DNA of 64,000 nucleotides, from NCBI RefSeq assembly GCF_000385335.1, contig NZ_ARWA01000001.1, forward strand, positions 2,434,001 through 2,498,000. The letters run 5' to 3'. The number at the start of each line of letters is the position of its first letter. Position 1 is the stretch's first letter. A model generated the notes under the pieces. The model did no database searches and had not been told where the DNA came from. It saw nothing but the letters and a program-made list of their open reading frames with translations. A program made the translations under genes and the position numbers. This stretch comes from Methyloferula stellata AR4. Its GTDB lineage: Bacteria > Pseudomonadota > Alphaproteobacteria > Rhizobiales > Beijerinckiaceae. This document shows, in pieces, positions 34,507 through 43,381 of the stretch.

Positions 34507-35085
34507 ATGATTGTTCGGATCGCAACTTTAGTCAGAACAAGATGGCGCAGGCTGACGGCGAATTCCTGGACGCTGTCGCGCTGGTATTATCGGCATCATA
34601 AGATCGAACTTTCGGGCCGCCCTCACCATACGGTCTGGTATTTCGCCTATGGCTCGAACATGCATGAGAGCGCCTTTATCGAGCGGCGCGGCATGCGGCC
34701 GATCGAGCGGCGGCCAGGGCGCGTCAAGGGCTATCGGCTGAGATTCAATCTCGACGGCAGGCCGAAGGGCAAAGCCGCGCCGGCCAACATCTGCGCCGAT
34801 CCCGAGGCGGAAGTCTGGGGCGTGCTTTATCGCATCACCGGCCGCGAGATGCTGCGCCTCAATCTATCGGAAGGGGTCCCCGGCAAGCGCTACCGGCCCG
34901 TGTGGCTCAACGCGGAAGATGGCGATGGCGGCGAGATCGCAGCCTTCACCTATGTCGCCGAGGGCAATGAGGCCGACGGCCGCCCGTCGCTGCGCTACAT
35001 CACGCTCTTGCGCGAGGGGGCGCAGGCGCATGGACTGCCCGACGCATGGGTGGCGCATTTGCACAGCGTTGAGCATGCGGAGTGA
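34507..35085 (+). CDS. Gamma-glutamylcyclotransferase-fold protein
   Basis: A 192-residue protein whose residues from about 43 on match the gamma-glutamylcyclotransferase (GGCT/AIG2-like) fold: WYFAYGSNMHESAF is the substrate-binding loop, followed by RPGRVKGYRLRFNL, EVWGVLYRITGREMLRL with the conserved acidic residue, and a C-terminal GLPDAWVAHLHSV. The first 40 residues are basic and not part of the domain; no ribosome binding site precedes ATG 34507, so the true start may be internal. It lies 20 bases after a palindromic repeat. Substrate unknown. Confidence 0.78.
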   Translation: MIVRIATLVRTRWRRLTANSWTLSRWYYRHHKIELSGRPHHTVWYFAYGSNMHESAFIERRGMRPIERRPGRVKGYRLRFNLDGRPKGKAAPANICADPEAEVWGVLYRITGREMLRLNLSEGVPGKRYRPVWLNAEDGDGGEIAAFTYVAEGNEADGRPSLRYITLLREGAQAHGLPDAWVAHLHSVEHAE

Positions 35086-35109
35086 CCAAAAAAGCTCAAA
35101 ATATGATAT

Positions 35110-35646
35110 TCAATGAGGGGAGGAAACAGAGCTCACGTAGTTCGTAGTCTCGGTTGATCCCGAAAACAAATTCCCTAAGGGGATCGCTGATAGGTCGACA
35201 TTAGATATGTCCATCATGGAATACTCAGGAGCACGCATGGGCAGCCATCGTTGCAATTCATCGCTTATCCATCGAAGATAAGCATCACGATCCGCACCCT
35301 GAATCTTGTCGGTATCTATTTCTGTGCGATTATCCATTAGATGCGATAATTGATTGTTCAGTTTCTGTATCATTCCCGCAGGAGCTTTACCGGGGATATA
35401 TTCAGGGGTCGCGAAATCAGACGCTGAGTTCGTTCTTGTTTGGATGAAGAATTCGGCAAGCACACGGGTATGCAGACAGAAGTTCTCCTTCATCGCATTT
35501 AGAGCATCTTGCCGCTGCAGATGGGAAGCTCCAGCTTTTTCGAGCAGGTCATCGATTTTCATTATCAAGGCGTAAGATCCATTTAGCATGCAAATCTCAT
35601 AATTGAGATGGTGTTGAATCTTGTCGATTGTGTATTTTGTCGCCAT
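35110..35646 (-). CDS. Unknown protein, HEPN-like helical features
   Basis: A 178-residue soluble, probably all-helical protein that I do not recognise by name. Two segments, FCLHTRVLAEFF (about 56-67) and NNQLSHLMDNR, resemble a pattern seen in uncharacterised HEPN-like families (HxRxLxxFF followed by xHL...R); this is a weak inference. Codon use is much more AT-rich than its neighbours. A second AT-rich gene on the same strand lies 63 bases upstream (35710-36420). Both sit between a GGCT-fold gene and thiL, where nusB is often found in relatives, so the pair looks like an acquired insert. Confidence 0.6.
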   Translation of the reverse strand: MATKYTIDKIQHHLNYEICMLNGSYALIMKIDDLLEKAGASHLQRQDALNAMKENFCLHTRVLAEFFIQTRTNSASDFATPEYIPGKAPAGMIQKLNNQLSHLMDNRTEIDTDKIQGADRDAYLRWISDELQRWLPMRAPEYSMMDISNVDLSAIPLGNLFSGSTETTNYVSSVSSPH

Positions 35647-35709
35647 TGCACCTCGCCATTCTGAGTTTGAGCTACCGCTGCATACAGTGGGAGTTGCGCT
35701 TGCTGCGCC

Positions 35710-36420
35710 TTAGTTTTTAACTCCAAGTTCTTCCAGCAGCGCGTCGTTGTCTGCGATCAGCGCGGGAAGGCCATCAATCGCATCGGTCGAAGGTAAAAAT
35801 CCACCATGCTGCTTTTGTACGGCGAGCAGCAAATCAATAGCGATGAGCCCAGCTTGTGCGCATTGATAGAGGTCGGCCTTGATCCATTTCTCGTCCTCAA
35901 AGTCGAAAAAACTCGTGTGAATTTCTGCTCGCGTCCCGGGCACATAATTAAAGTTATGTTGGCTATTAAAAATGTTCGCGTGAGCTGATTGGTCGTTGAT
36001 CTGATTCTTAATTTGTTGGATCATTTTCGAGTGTTCTTTATATGCGTCGTCGATCCATTTGTAGGCTTTTAAAGATGCTTTTTGCGCTTCGGGCTGTTTG
36101 CTACCTTCGTAATTGAAATAAATTTCGGTGTTCTGATGGGTTAGCGCATAGGCAGCATTGACGGTTGATTCCAAAAAATAGCGCAGGTCCATTTTTGCCT
36201 GAATTCGATGAAGCCGCACCGTCGATATCAGTGATAGTGAGTGATACTTTTTCAATTGAGACAGGAAACGGATGAATATTTCGCAGTCTGTAACTGGCCA
36301 CATCATGATATTTGATAGAAGAATTGTCGTGTTGTAAGCATTTACGTAGAAATTCCCGTACCGCTGCTCAGCCTCGATCACCCTTTCATGTTCTTGCATA
36401 GAGTAGATGGTGAGGCTCAT
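35710..36420 (-). CDS. Unknown protein in an AT-rich accessory pair
   Basis: A 236-residue, probably helical cytoplasmic protein without signal peptide or membrane segment. I do not recognise it. A central part, RIQAKMDLRYFLESTVNAAY, and the later QINDQSAHANIFNS are amphipathic and carry His/Arg residues of the sort seen in HEPN-like or DUF5677-like helical bundles, but no catalytic motif is clear. Its codon use is AT-rich like the following gene, with which it probably forms a two-gene transcript. Gene start at 36420 is the only good ATG near the N terminus. Confidence 0.6.
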   Translation of the reverse strand: MSLTIYSMQEHERVIEAEQRYGNFYVNAYNTTILLSNIMMWPVTDCEIFIRFLSQLKKYHSLSLISTVRLHRIQAKMDLRYFLESTVNAAYALTHQNTEIYFNYEGSKQPEAQKASLKAYKWIDDAYKEHSKMIQQIKNQINDQSAHANIFNSQHNFNYVPGTRAEIHTSFFDFEDEKWIKADLYQCAQAGLIAIDLLLAVQKQHGGFLPSTDAIDGLPALIADNDALLEELGVKN

Positions 36421-36517
36421 TGGCTTTATTGCCGGGTTAATGGCTAAACTGCGATCTCGCGAAGTTCGTCGATCATGGCGCTAATAGCAAGCCATTCATG
36501 GCTGACATAGACACATC

Positions 36518-37513
36518 ATGCCACGCCTCTCCGAAGACGCATTGATCGCGACGATCTTTGCCCCGCTGGCAGGGCCGGGCGCGTTGCGGCTCGAAGACGA
36601 TGCCGCGCTGCTCAAAGTCGCGGCGGGCGACGAGCTTGTCCTCACCAAGGATATGCTTGTCGCGGGCGTGCATTTCTTTGCCGACGATCCGCCGGATATG
36701 ATCGCCCGCAAGGCGCTGCGGGTGAATCTCTCCGATCTGGCCGCGAAAGGCGCCGAGCCGCGCGGCTTTCTGCTGGGCCTCGGCCTGCCGGGCGATTGGC
36801 AGGAGGATTGGCTGAAGGCTTTCGCCGCGGGCCTGGGCGCGGATGCCGGCACTTTCGCCATTCCGCTGCTTGGCGGTGACACGGTACGCACGCCCGGGCC
36901 TTTGACCCTCTCGATCACGGCGATGGGCACAGTGCCCGAAGGTAAGATGATCCCGCGCGGCGGTGCCAAGGCAGGCGATCATCTCTTCGTGACCGGCACG
37001 ATCGGCGACGCGGCGCTTGGCCTCAAATTGCGCCAGAACGCGGAAAGCAACCGGCCCTGGATCGGCGGGCTCGACGAGACCCAGGCGGCTTATCTTCGCG
37101 ACCGCTATCTCCTGCCGCAACCGCGGGTGGGACTTCGGCAAGCCCTACGCGCCTACGCCCACGCGGCCATGGATATTTCCGATGGTTTTGCCGGGGATCT
37201 CGCCAAAATGCTGCGGCTCGCGGGTCTGACAATCGAAATCGGCGCGGGGCAGGTGCCCTTGTCGGAGGCGGCCCGAGCGGCACTCGCCGCCGAGCCGCAA
37301 TGCCTTTCCACAATCCTGACGGGTGGCGACGATTACGAGATCCTCTGCGCCGTCCCGCCCGAAGAAAAGGCAGGCTTTGCCGCGTCTGCCGCGGCGGCGG
37401 GCATCAAGGTGCAGGAGATCGGCATGTGCACGCCTGGGCGCGAGCCGGTCCGCATCCGGGACGCCAAGGGCGAATTGCTGTCTTTCGAGGCAGGCTCCTA
37501 CCAGCATTTTTAG
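36518..37513 (+). CDS. thiL: ThiL, thiamine-monophosphate kinase
   Basis: A 331-residue kinase of the PurM/ThiL fold that makes thiamine diphosphate from the monophosphate. Conserved blocks are EDDAALLKV, LVLTKDMLVAGVHF, ALRVNLSDLAAKGAEP, LLGGDTVRTPGPL, AMDISDGFAGDLAKM and TGGDDYEILCAV, all nucleotide- or Mg-binding. The genes usually found upstream (ribH, nusB) are absent and replaced by an AT-rich two-gene insert; hppA downstream is the usual neighbour. Confidence 0.94.
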   Translation: MPRLSEDALIATIFAPLAGPGALRLEDDAALLKVAAGDELVLTKDMLVAGVHFFADDPPDMIARKALRVNLSDLAAKGAEPRGFLLGLGLPGDWQEDWLKAFAAGLGADAGTFAIPLLGGDTVRTPGPLTLSITAMGTVPEGKMIPRGGAKAGDHLFVTGTIGDAALGLKLRQNAESNRPWIGGLDETQAAYLRDRYLLPQPRVGLRQALRAYAHAAMDISDGFAGDLAKMLRLAGLTIEIGAGQVPLSEAARAALAAEPQCLSTILTGGDDYEILCAVPPEEKAGFAASAAAAGIKVQEIGMCTPGREPVRIRDAKGELLSFEAGSYQHF

Positions 37514-37548
37514 CGCCGATTCTATGAATATCTTGGGAGCCGACCGAT

Positions 37549-37664
37549 CCCTCATCCTGAGGAGCTTGCGAAGCAAGCGTCTCGAAGGACGAGAGATCGG
37601 CATGTTTCTGTAGAAAAATCCTCGTCCTTCGAGACGGGTCCTCCGGACCCTCCTCAGGATGAGG
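37549..37664. repeat. Paired CTCATCCTGAGGAGC/GTCTCGAAGGACGAG repeats
   Basis: A unit reading CCTCATCCTGAGGAGC ... GCGTCTCGAAGGACGAG is followed about 27 bases later by its inverted copy CTCGTCCTTCGAGACG ... CTCCTCAGGATGAGGA. Together they form a large imperfect palindrome in the thiL-hppA gap. Related copies lie at 40040 and 40109. No protein is encoded. Confidence 0.88.
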
Positions 37665-37809
37665 ATTTTCAAGCTGCATGTGGGTGGGGCCTGGTTCTGA
37701 GAGGTAGCCGCTCCAACTTGCGGGTGATTGCGAAGCGCTCCGCTTTCTGCCACATGTTGCGCGCCCAATGCGGCAATAGGTCACAAAAACAAGACACAGG
37801 GTGGAATCG

Positions 37810-39942
37810 ATGATGGCACTTTGGCTGGTGATTGCGTGCGGACTCTTGTCGCTCGTCTATGGAATCGTCACGTCGTCCCAGCTTCTCGCGGCTGACGCGG
37901 GTTCGGCCCGCATGCGCGAAATCGCCGCCGCGATCGCCGAAGGCGCGCAAGCCTATTTGAAGCGCCAATATATCACCATCGCCCTTGTCGGCGTCGTGAT
38001 CTTCATCATCCTCGGCTTTCTCTTGTCGTGGACGGTCGCGATCGGTTTTCTGATCGGCGCTCTTTTGTCGGGCGCGGCAGGCTTCATCGGCATGAATGTC
38101 TCGGTGCGTGCCAATGTCCGCACCGCGCAGGCCGCCTCGCAATCCTTGGGCGCGGGCCTCGATATTTCCTTCAAGGCGGGTGCCGTCACCGGCATGCTGG
38201 TCGCCGGCCTCGCGCTGCTTGGCGTCTCGGTTTATTATTTGATCCTCACGGGTCCGCTCAAACATGCCGGCGATAGCCGCGAAGTCATTGACGCTCTGGT
38301 GGCACTCGGCTTCGGCGCCTCGCTGATCTCGATCTTCGCGCGTCTCGGCGGCGGCATTTTCACGAAGGGCGCGGACGTGGGCGCCGATCTCGTCGGCAAG
38401 GTCGAAGCGGGCATTCCGGAAGACGATCCGCGCAACCCGGCGACCATTGCCGATAATGTCGGCGACAATGTCGGCGATTGCGCCGGCATGGCGGCCGATC
38501 TCTTCGAGACCTATGTGGTGACAGTGGTCGCGACCATGGTGCTCGCCTCGATCTTCTTCAGCGGCCAAAGCGTGCTTGCCTCCGCCATGCTCTATCCGCT
38601 GGCGATCTGCGCCACCTGTATCGTGACCTCGATCATCGGCACCTTCTTCGTGAAGCTCGGCGCCAATAATTCGATCATGGGCGCGCTTTATAAAGGCCTG
38701 ATCGCCACGGGCCTGCTGTCGGTTCTGGGCGTCGCCGTTGCGACGCAATTCACGGTCGGCTGGGGCGACATCGGCACGGTCGGGACTCAGGTCATCAATG
38801 GGACGAAGCTCTTCATCAGCGGGATGGTTGGCCTCGTGATCACCGGCTGCATCGTGGTCATTACCGAATATTATACCGGCACAGGCAAGCGTCCCGTGGT
38901 GTCGATCGCGCAAGCCTCCGTCACCGGCCACGGCACCAACGTGATCCAGGGCCTCGCGGTTTCGCTCGAATCGACCGCGCTGCCCGCGCTTGTCATCGTC
39001 GGTGGCATTATCGCGACCTATCAGCTCGCGGGCCTTTTCGGCACGGCCATCGCGGTGACGACCATGCTCGGCCTCGCCGGCATGATCGTCGCGCTCGATG
39101 CCTTCGGGCCGGTGACGGATAATGCCGGCGGCATCGCCGAAATGGCGGGCCTGCCGAAAGATGTGCGCCACGCGACCGATGCGCTCGACGCGGTCGGCAA
39201 TACGACGAAAGCCGTCACCAAAGGCTATGCGATCGGCTCGGCTGGCCTCGGCGCGCTCGTGCTGTTCGCGGCCTACACCAACGACATCAAACATTTCGTC
39301 GATAGCGGCGTACCTTATTTCAAAAATGTCGGCGCGGTGAATTTCGAACTCTCCAACCCTTATGTCGTCGCGGGTCTCATCTTCGGCGGCATGATCCCCT
39401 ATCTCTTCGGCGGCATTGCCATGACGGCCGTCGGCCGCGCGGCGGGTTCCGTCGTCGAGGAAGTGCGGCGGCAGTTCAAGGAAAAGCCCGGCATCATGCA
39501 GGGCCTGGACCGGCCCGATTACGGCCGCGCCGTCGACATGCTGACCAAGGCGGCGATCAAGGAAATGATCATTCCGTCGCTTCTGCCGGTGCTGGCGCCG
39601 CTCGTCGTCTATTTCGGCGTGCTGCTGATCTCGGGCTCGAAGGCGTCGGCCTTCGCGGCGCTCGGCGCCTCGCTGCTCGGCGTCATCGTCAACGGCCTGT
39701 TCGTGGCGATCTCGATGACGTCGGGCGGCGGCGCCTGGGACAATGCCAAGAAAAGCTTCGAGGACGGCTTCATCGATAAGGACGGCGTCAAGCACTATAA
39801 GGGCGGCGAGGCCCACAAAGCCTCCGTCACCGGCGATACGGTCGGCGATCCTTACAAGGATACGGCGGGACCTGCCGTGAACCCGGCCATCAAGATCACC
39901 AATATTGTCGCGCTGCTGCTCTTGGCCGTTTTGGCGCACTGA
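37810..39942 (+). CDS. hppA: HppA, membrane proton-translocating pyrophosphatase
   Basis: An about 710-residue integral membrane enzyme that couples pyrophosphate hydrolysis to proton pumping. The catalytic block with [13 protein letters not shown] and [19 protein letters not shown] is intact, as are the later [16 protein letters not shown] and [10 protein letters not shown]. The motif [17 protein letters not shown] carries Lys (about residue 467) where K+-dependent enzymes have Ala, and T at the following diagnostic site, so this should be the K+-independent subtype. Start candidates are GTG 37801, ATG 37810 and ATG 37813; GGGTGGA favours the latter two. The gene lies between two repeat-rich gaps. 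Confidence 0.95.
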   Translation: MMALWLVIACGLLSLVYGIVTSSQLLAADAGSARMREIAAAIAEGAQAYLKRQYITIALVGVVIFIILGFLLSWTVAIGFLIGALLSGAAGFIGMNVSVRANVRTAQAASQSLGAGLDISFKAGAVTGMLVAGLALLGVSVYYLILTGPLKHAGDSREVIDALVALGFGASLISIFARLGGGIFTKGADVGADLVGKVEAGIPEDDPRNPATIADNVGDNVGDCAGMAADLFETYVVTVVATMVLASIFFSGQSVLASAMLYPLAICATCIVTSIIGTFFVKLGANNSIMGALYKGLIATGLLSVLGVAVATQFTVGWGDIGTVGTQVINGTKLFISGMVGLVITGCIVVITEYYTGTGKRPVVSIAQASVTGHGTNVIQGLAVSLESTALPALVIVGGIIATYQLAGLFGTAIAVTTMLGLAGMIVALDAFGPVTDNAGGIAEMAGLPKDVRHATDALDAVGNTTKAVTKGYAIGSAGLGALVLFAAYTNDIKHFVDSGVPYFKNVGAVNFELSNPYVVAGLIFGGMIPYLFGGIAMTAVGRAAGSVVEEVRRQFKEKPGIMQGLDRPDYGRAVDMLTKAAIKEMIIPSLLPVLAPLVVYFGVLLISGSKASAFAALGASLLGVIVNGLFVAISMTSGGGAWDNAKKSFEDGFIDKDGVKHYKGGEAHKASVTGDTVGDPYKDTAGPAVNPAIKITNIVALLLLAVLAH

Positions 39943-40039
39943 CAAGCAAGAGATTCACGTGCTATAGGCGAAGCCGCCCGCTCTTCCCATATAGAGCGGG
40001 CTGGCTTTGCTATACGGCCTTCTTGCAGTTAAGGGTGAC

Positions 40040-40087
40040 GCCCTCGTCCTTCGAGACGTTTGCTTCGCAAGCTCCTCAGGATGGGGG
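40040..40087. repeat. CCTCGTCCTTCGAGACG...CTCCTCAGGATG repeat
   Basis: A single unit in the orientation of the second half of the 37549-37664 pair, located in the hppA-thrS gap, immediately left of a perfect hairpin. Confidence 0.8.
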
Positions 40088-40108
40088 CTTTGAAAGGCCC
40101 TTGCCGAG

Positions 40109-40160
40109 GCCCTCGTGCTTCGAGACGGCGCCGAAAGGCGCCGTCTCGAAGCACGAGGGC
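40109..40160. repeat. Perfect 24-bp hairpin with GAAA loop
   Basis: GCCCTCGTGCTTCGAGACGG continuing with CGCC, a GAAA loop, and the exact reverse complement. The 24-bp arms have no mismatch. The arm sequence is a relative of the CTCGTCCTTCGAGACG repeats. No T-tract follows, so it is not a classical terminator; it ends 84 bases before the thrS start and would sit in or before the thrS leader. Confidence 0.9.
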
Positions 40161-40244
40161 GGTAGGAAGAAAAGTTGCCGCAGGCTACAATGAAACCCGA
40201 AGCTTACGCCGATGGTCTCGGCGAGTGAGCACAAGGAGACAGAT

Positions 40245-42182
40245 ATGATATCCGTGACCTTTCCGGACGGCGCGTCGCGCCCTTTCGAGCCTGGGATCAG
40301 CGGGTTCGAGATCGCCCAAAGCATCTCGCCCTCGCTTGCCAAGAAAACTCTTGCCATGGCGGTCGACGGCAAGCTGACCGATCTCACCGACAGACTTTCG
40401 AACGACGCCAAGGTCGAATTCGTGACCCGCGAGGACCCGCGTGGGCTCGAATTGATCCGCCACGATGCCGCGCATGTGATGGCCGAAGCGGTCCAATCGC
40501 TTTACCCCGGCACGCAGGTGACGATCGGCCCGGTGATCGAAAACGGCTTCTATTACGATTTCTATCGCGAGCAGCCTTTTACGCCGGAAGATTTCGCGGC
40601 CATCGAAAAGAAGATGGCGGAGATCGTCGCCAAGGATTCGCCTTTCACCAAGGAAATCTGGACGCGCGATCAGGCAAAATCCTGGTTCGAAAAACATGGC
40701 GAGGCCTTCAAGGTCGAGCTCGTCGATTCCATTCCGGGCGACGAGGATCTGAAGATCTATCGGCAGGGCGATTGGCTCGATCTCTGCCGCGGCCCGCATC
40801 TGCCGTCGACCGGCAAGGTCGGCACGGCCTTCAAGATCATGAAGGTTGCCGGTGCCTATTGGCGCGGCGATTCAACCAAGCCCATGCTCCAGCGCATCTA
40901 TGCGACGGCCTTCGCCTCGCAGAAGGAACTCGACGCCTACCTGAAAATGCTCGAGGAGGCCGAGAAGCGCGACCATCGCCGCCTCGGCCGGGAGATGGAT
41001 CTCTTCCATTTCCAGGAGGAGGGGCCGGGCACGGTCTTCTGGCATCCAAAAGGCTGGACGCTCTTCCAGACGCTCATCTCTTACATGCGGCGGCGTCAGC
41101 AGGCCGAAGGCTACGTCGAGGTCAATACCCCGCAAGTGCTCGACCGCGCTTTGTGGGAGACGTCCGGCCATTGGCAGACCTATCGCGAGAACATGTTCAT
41201 CACCCAGACGGAGGATGAGCGCGTCTTCGCGTTGAAACCGATGAATTGCCCTGGCCATGTGCAGATCTTCAAGAACGGCTTGAAGTCCTATCGCGATCTG
41301 CCGTTGAAGATCGCCGAATTCGGTATCGTACATCGCTACGAGCCGTCGGGTGCGATCCACGGCATCATGCGCGTGCGCGCCTTCACGCAGGACGATGCGC
41401 ATATTTTCTGCACCGAGGATCAGATCCGCGAAGAAGCGCTGAAGGTCAATGAACTCATCCTGTCGATCTATCAGGATTTCGGCTTTACCGATGTCGTCGT
41501 GAAACTTTCGACGCGGCCCGAGAAGCGCGTCGGCTCGGATGAGGCTTGGGATAAGGCCGAAGCTGCCTTGATGACGATCCTCGACGAGTTGAAAGCGCAA
41601 GGCTTGAAGACCGGCATCAATCCGGGCGAAGGCGCCTTCTATGGGCCGAAGCTCGAATATACGTTGCGCGACGCGATCGGCCGCGAATGGCAATGCGGCA
41701 CGACCCAGGTCGATTTCAATCTGCCGGGCCGCTTCGGCGCCTTCTATATCGCGGCGAATAGCGAGAAGACGACGCCGGTCATGATTCATCGCGCCATGTT
41801 CGGCTCGCTCGAGCGCTTCACCGGCATTCTGATCGAGCATTATGCCGGTCATCTGCCGCTCTGGCTGTCGCCGGTGCAGGCGGTCGTCGCCACGATCACC
41901 AAAGAGGGTGACGATTATGCCTTCGAGGTGATGGCGGCGGCGCGCAAGCTCGGCCTCAAGGTCGAGGGCGATCTCTCGAACGAGAAGATCAACTATAAGG
42001 TGCGCGAGCACTCGCTTGCCAAGGTGCCGGTACTGCTCGTCGTCGGCAAGAAGGAGGCGGCGGAGCGTACGGTTTCGATCCGTCGGCTCGGCTCGCAGGA
42101 GCAGAAGACGATGGGCCTCGACGAGGCTTTGGCGGCGCTCGCCGAAGAGGCGCGCGCGCCTGATGTGGTGAGGGCTGGCTGA
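40245..42182 (+). CDS. thrS: Threonyl-tRNA synthetase
   Basis: A 645-residue class II synthetase. Domains in order: TGS (about 1-60), the editing domain with [11 protein letters not shown] (HxxxH) and [10 protein letters not shown], the catalytic core with [10 protein letters not shown] (zinc-binding Cys), [19 protein letters not shown] and the C-terminal anticodon-binding domain (about 540-645). The start at ATG 40245 ([10 protein letters not shown]) is chosen because AGGAG lies eight bases upstream and the TGS domain begins there; the ATG-like frame to 40212 adds 11 unsupported residues. A bidirectional hairpin terminator follows. Confidence 0.96.
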   Translation: MISVTFPDGASRPFEPGISGFEIAQSISPSLAKKTLAMAVDGKLTDLTDRLSNDAKVEFVTREDPRGLELIRHDAAHVMAEAVQSLYPGTQVTIGPVIENGFYYDFYREQPFTPEDFAAIEKKMAEIVAKDSPFTKEIWTRDQAKSWFEKHGEAFKVELVDSIPGDEDLKIYRQGDWLDLCRGPHLPSTGKVGTAFKIMKVAGAYWRGDSTKPMLQRIYATAFASQKELDAYLKMLEEAEKRDHRRLGREMDLFHFQEEGPGTVFWHPKGWTLFQTLISYMRRRQQAEGYVEVNTPQVLDRALWETSGHWQTYRENMFITQTEDERVFALKPMNCPGHVQIFKNGLKSYRDLPLKIAEFGIVHRYEPSGAIHGIMRVRAFTQDDAHIFCTEDQIREEALKVNELILSIYQDFGFTDVVVKLSTRPEKRVGSDEAWDKAEAALMTILDELKAQGLKTGINPGEGAFYGPKLEYTLRDAIGREWQCGTTQVDFNLPGRFGAFYIAANSEKTTPVMIHRAMFGSLERFTGILIEHYAGHLPLWLSPVQAVVATITKEGDDYAFEVMAAARKLGLKVEGDLSNEKINYKVREHSLAKVPVLLVVGKKEAAERTVSIRRLGSQEQKTMGLDEALAALAEEARAPDVVRAG

Positions 42183-42193
42183 ACGATCGTGAG

Positions 42194-42222
42194 GCGATCG
42201 CCGTTGTGCGGCGATCGCTTTG
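42194..42222. terminator. Hairpin terminator between convergent thrS and a small gene
   Basis: GCGATCGCCG-TTGTG-CGGCGATCGC is a perfect 10-bp stem eleven bases after the thrS stop, followed by TTTGGTCTT. It also lies just after the small minus-strand gene ending at 42226, so it could serve both strands. Confidence 0.75.
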
Positions 42223-42225
42223 GTC

Positions 42226-42456
42226 TTACGCGAAGACGACTCCGCCCGATGGCGTGGCATAGACCCATTGCGCCGGCGTCGCGGCGCTTTTCAAAATATA
42301 TTGCCAAGCGGCATTGTCGCTGCGCTCGACGATGATCTCGGTCCCCGGCCAATCTTTTGTGCGCGCTATATGGCCTGTGGGAATGCGGTAGACCGCATGG
42401 TTCGCCAGCTTCGCTATGCCGTCGGCGCTCATTTCGACCAATGTCGTTTGAACCAT
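42226..42456 (-). CDS. Small unknown protein
   Basis: A 76-residue soluble protein I do not recognise. A strong ribosome binding site (GGAAGGAG) lies seven bases before the ATG, and codon use is like the neighbours, which argues for a real gene. Hydrophobic strands alternate with charged turns (YRIPTGHIARTKDWPGTEII, WQYILKS, WVYATPSGGVVFA), suggesting a small beta-rich fold. It has no signal peptide. It is convergent with thrS. Confidence 0.6.
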   Translation of the reverse strand: MVQTTLVEMSADGIAKLANHAVYRIPTGHIARTKDWPGTEIIVERSDNAAWQYILKSAATPAQWVYATPSGGVVFA

Positions 42457-42596
42457 TTAACGCTCCTTCCGATTGGACTTTGCCCGCCATCATTGCGCCC
42501 GAGGATAGGGGACGCGAGAGGCTTCCTATAAATGAGCGTTTATAGCATGGATCGCGAGAGGGCGCCATAGGCCATTGGCGGCTTATGTCTCTTGGT

Positions 42597-43367
42597 TCAA
42601 GGCACGGCGGCCCCGGGATGAGATCCCGCCCTTTGCGATGTGACCAGAATGCAGCCGATCATAGCGATCATGATGACGAGCGAAGAAGTCAGGCGGCTGA
42701 GGTCGAGGCCGCCATTCTCATGCGGCTTGGTCAGGAGATCGCCGACCGCTGCACCGAGCGGACGGGTCAGAATGAAGGCCAGCCAGAACAGCAAAACATG
42801 GGATACCCTCGTGGTGAAATAGGCCGCCGCCACAAGAATAAGGGCGCCGCCGAACACCAGAGCCGCACCTTCATAACCGAGACCGGAATCGTCGGCGAGG
42901 AAATCGCCGAGCGCTGTCCCGAGTGTGTTCGAGAACAGGATCGTCAGCCAATAAAAACCCTCGGCCTTTCGGGTGGCAATGTCGGTCGCCGATACGGACC
43001 CGAGCGTGAAATGCCAAGCGGCGAGCACAATCACCACGAGCGCGAAGAGAATGAGCGATCCGCCGATATAGCCGACGCCGAGAGAGCGGTCTGCGAAATC
43101 CGCCATGGTCGTCCCAGCCGTGGTCGTCGCAACGATCACGGCCCAGTAGAGAAAGGAATGAAAGGACTTCGCGGCGATCTGTGCCGCGACCAGGACGACG
43201 AAGACAGAGAAGAAGATGACGGTGCTAAGGGCATAGCCTAATTGCATCGTCATGGAGACGGCATCGCCACCCGTCTCTCCTAGCGTGGTCGCAAGAATTT
43301 TAATGAGCCAGAAGGCGAGGGTGACTTCCGGAACTTTGCTGGCGTGAGCCGGAATATTATCCTTCAT
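42597..43367 (-). CDS. COG4705-type membrane protein with four internal repeats
   Basis: A 256-residue protein with about eight membrane helices. It is built from four similar units, each with an aromatic-rich helix and a G-D end: FWLIKILATTLGETGGD (about 19-35), FLYWAVIVATTTAGTTMAD, FYWLTILFSNTLGTALGD and LFWLAFILTRPLGAAVGD. This matches the uncharacterised COG4705 family. The start at 43367 lies 14 bases after the stop of the symporter gene, so it is the third gene of a DUF3311-symporter-COG4705 transcript. A transport-accessory role is possible from context but not shown. Confidence 0.8.
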   Translation of the reverse strand: MKDNIPAHASKVPEVTLAFWLIKILATTLGETGGDAVSMTMQLGYALSTVIFFSVFVVLVAAQIAAKSFHSFLYWAVIVATTTAGTTMADFADRSLGVGYIGGSLILFALVVIVLAAWHFTLGSVSATDIATRKAEGFYWLTILFSNTLGTALGDFLADDSGLGYEGAALVFGGALILVAAAYFTTRVSHVLLFWLAFILTRPLGAAVGDLLTKPHENGGLDLSRLTSSLVIMIAMIGCILVTSQRAGSHPGAAVP

Positions 43368-43381
43368 GCGCTTCTCGCCAT

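Noticed and set aside
37669-39945. 758-codon open frame antisense to hppA
   Set aside because: It mirrors hppA almost exactly; GC-rich third positions suppress stop codons on the opposite strand. The product is a His/Asp/Arg-rich string with no domain.
40872-42260. 462-codon open frame antisense to thrS
   Set aside because: Shadow of thrS; composition is Arg/Asp/His-rich without hydrophobic periodicity or ribosome binding site.
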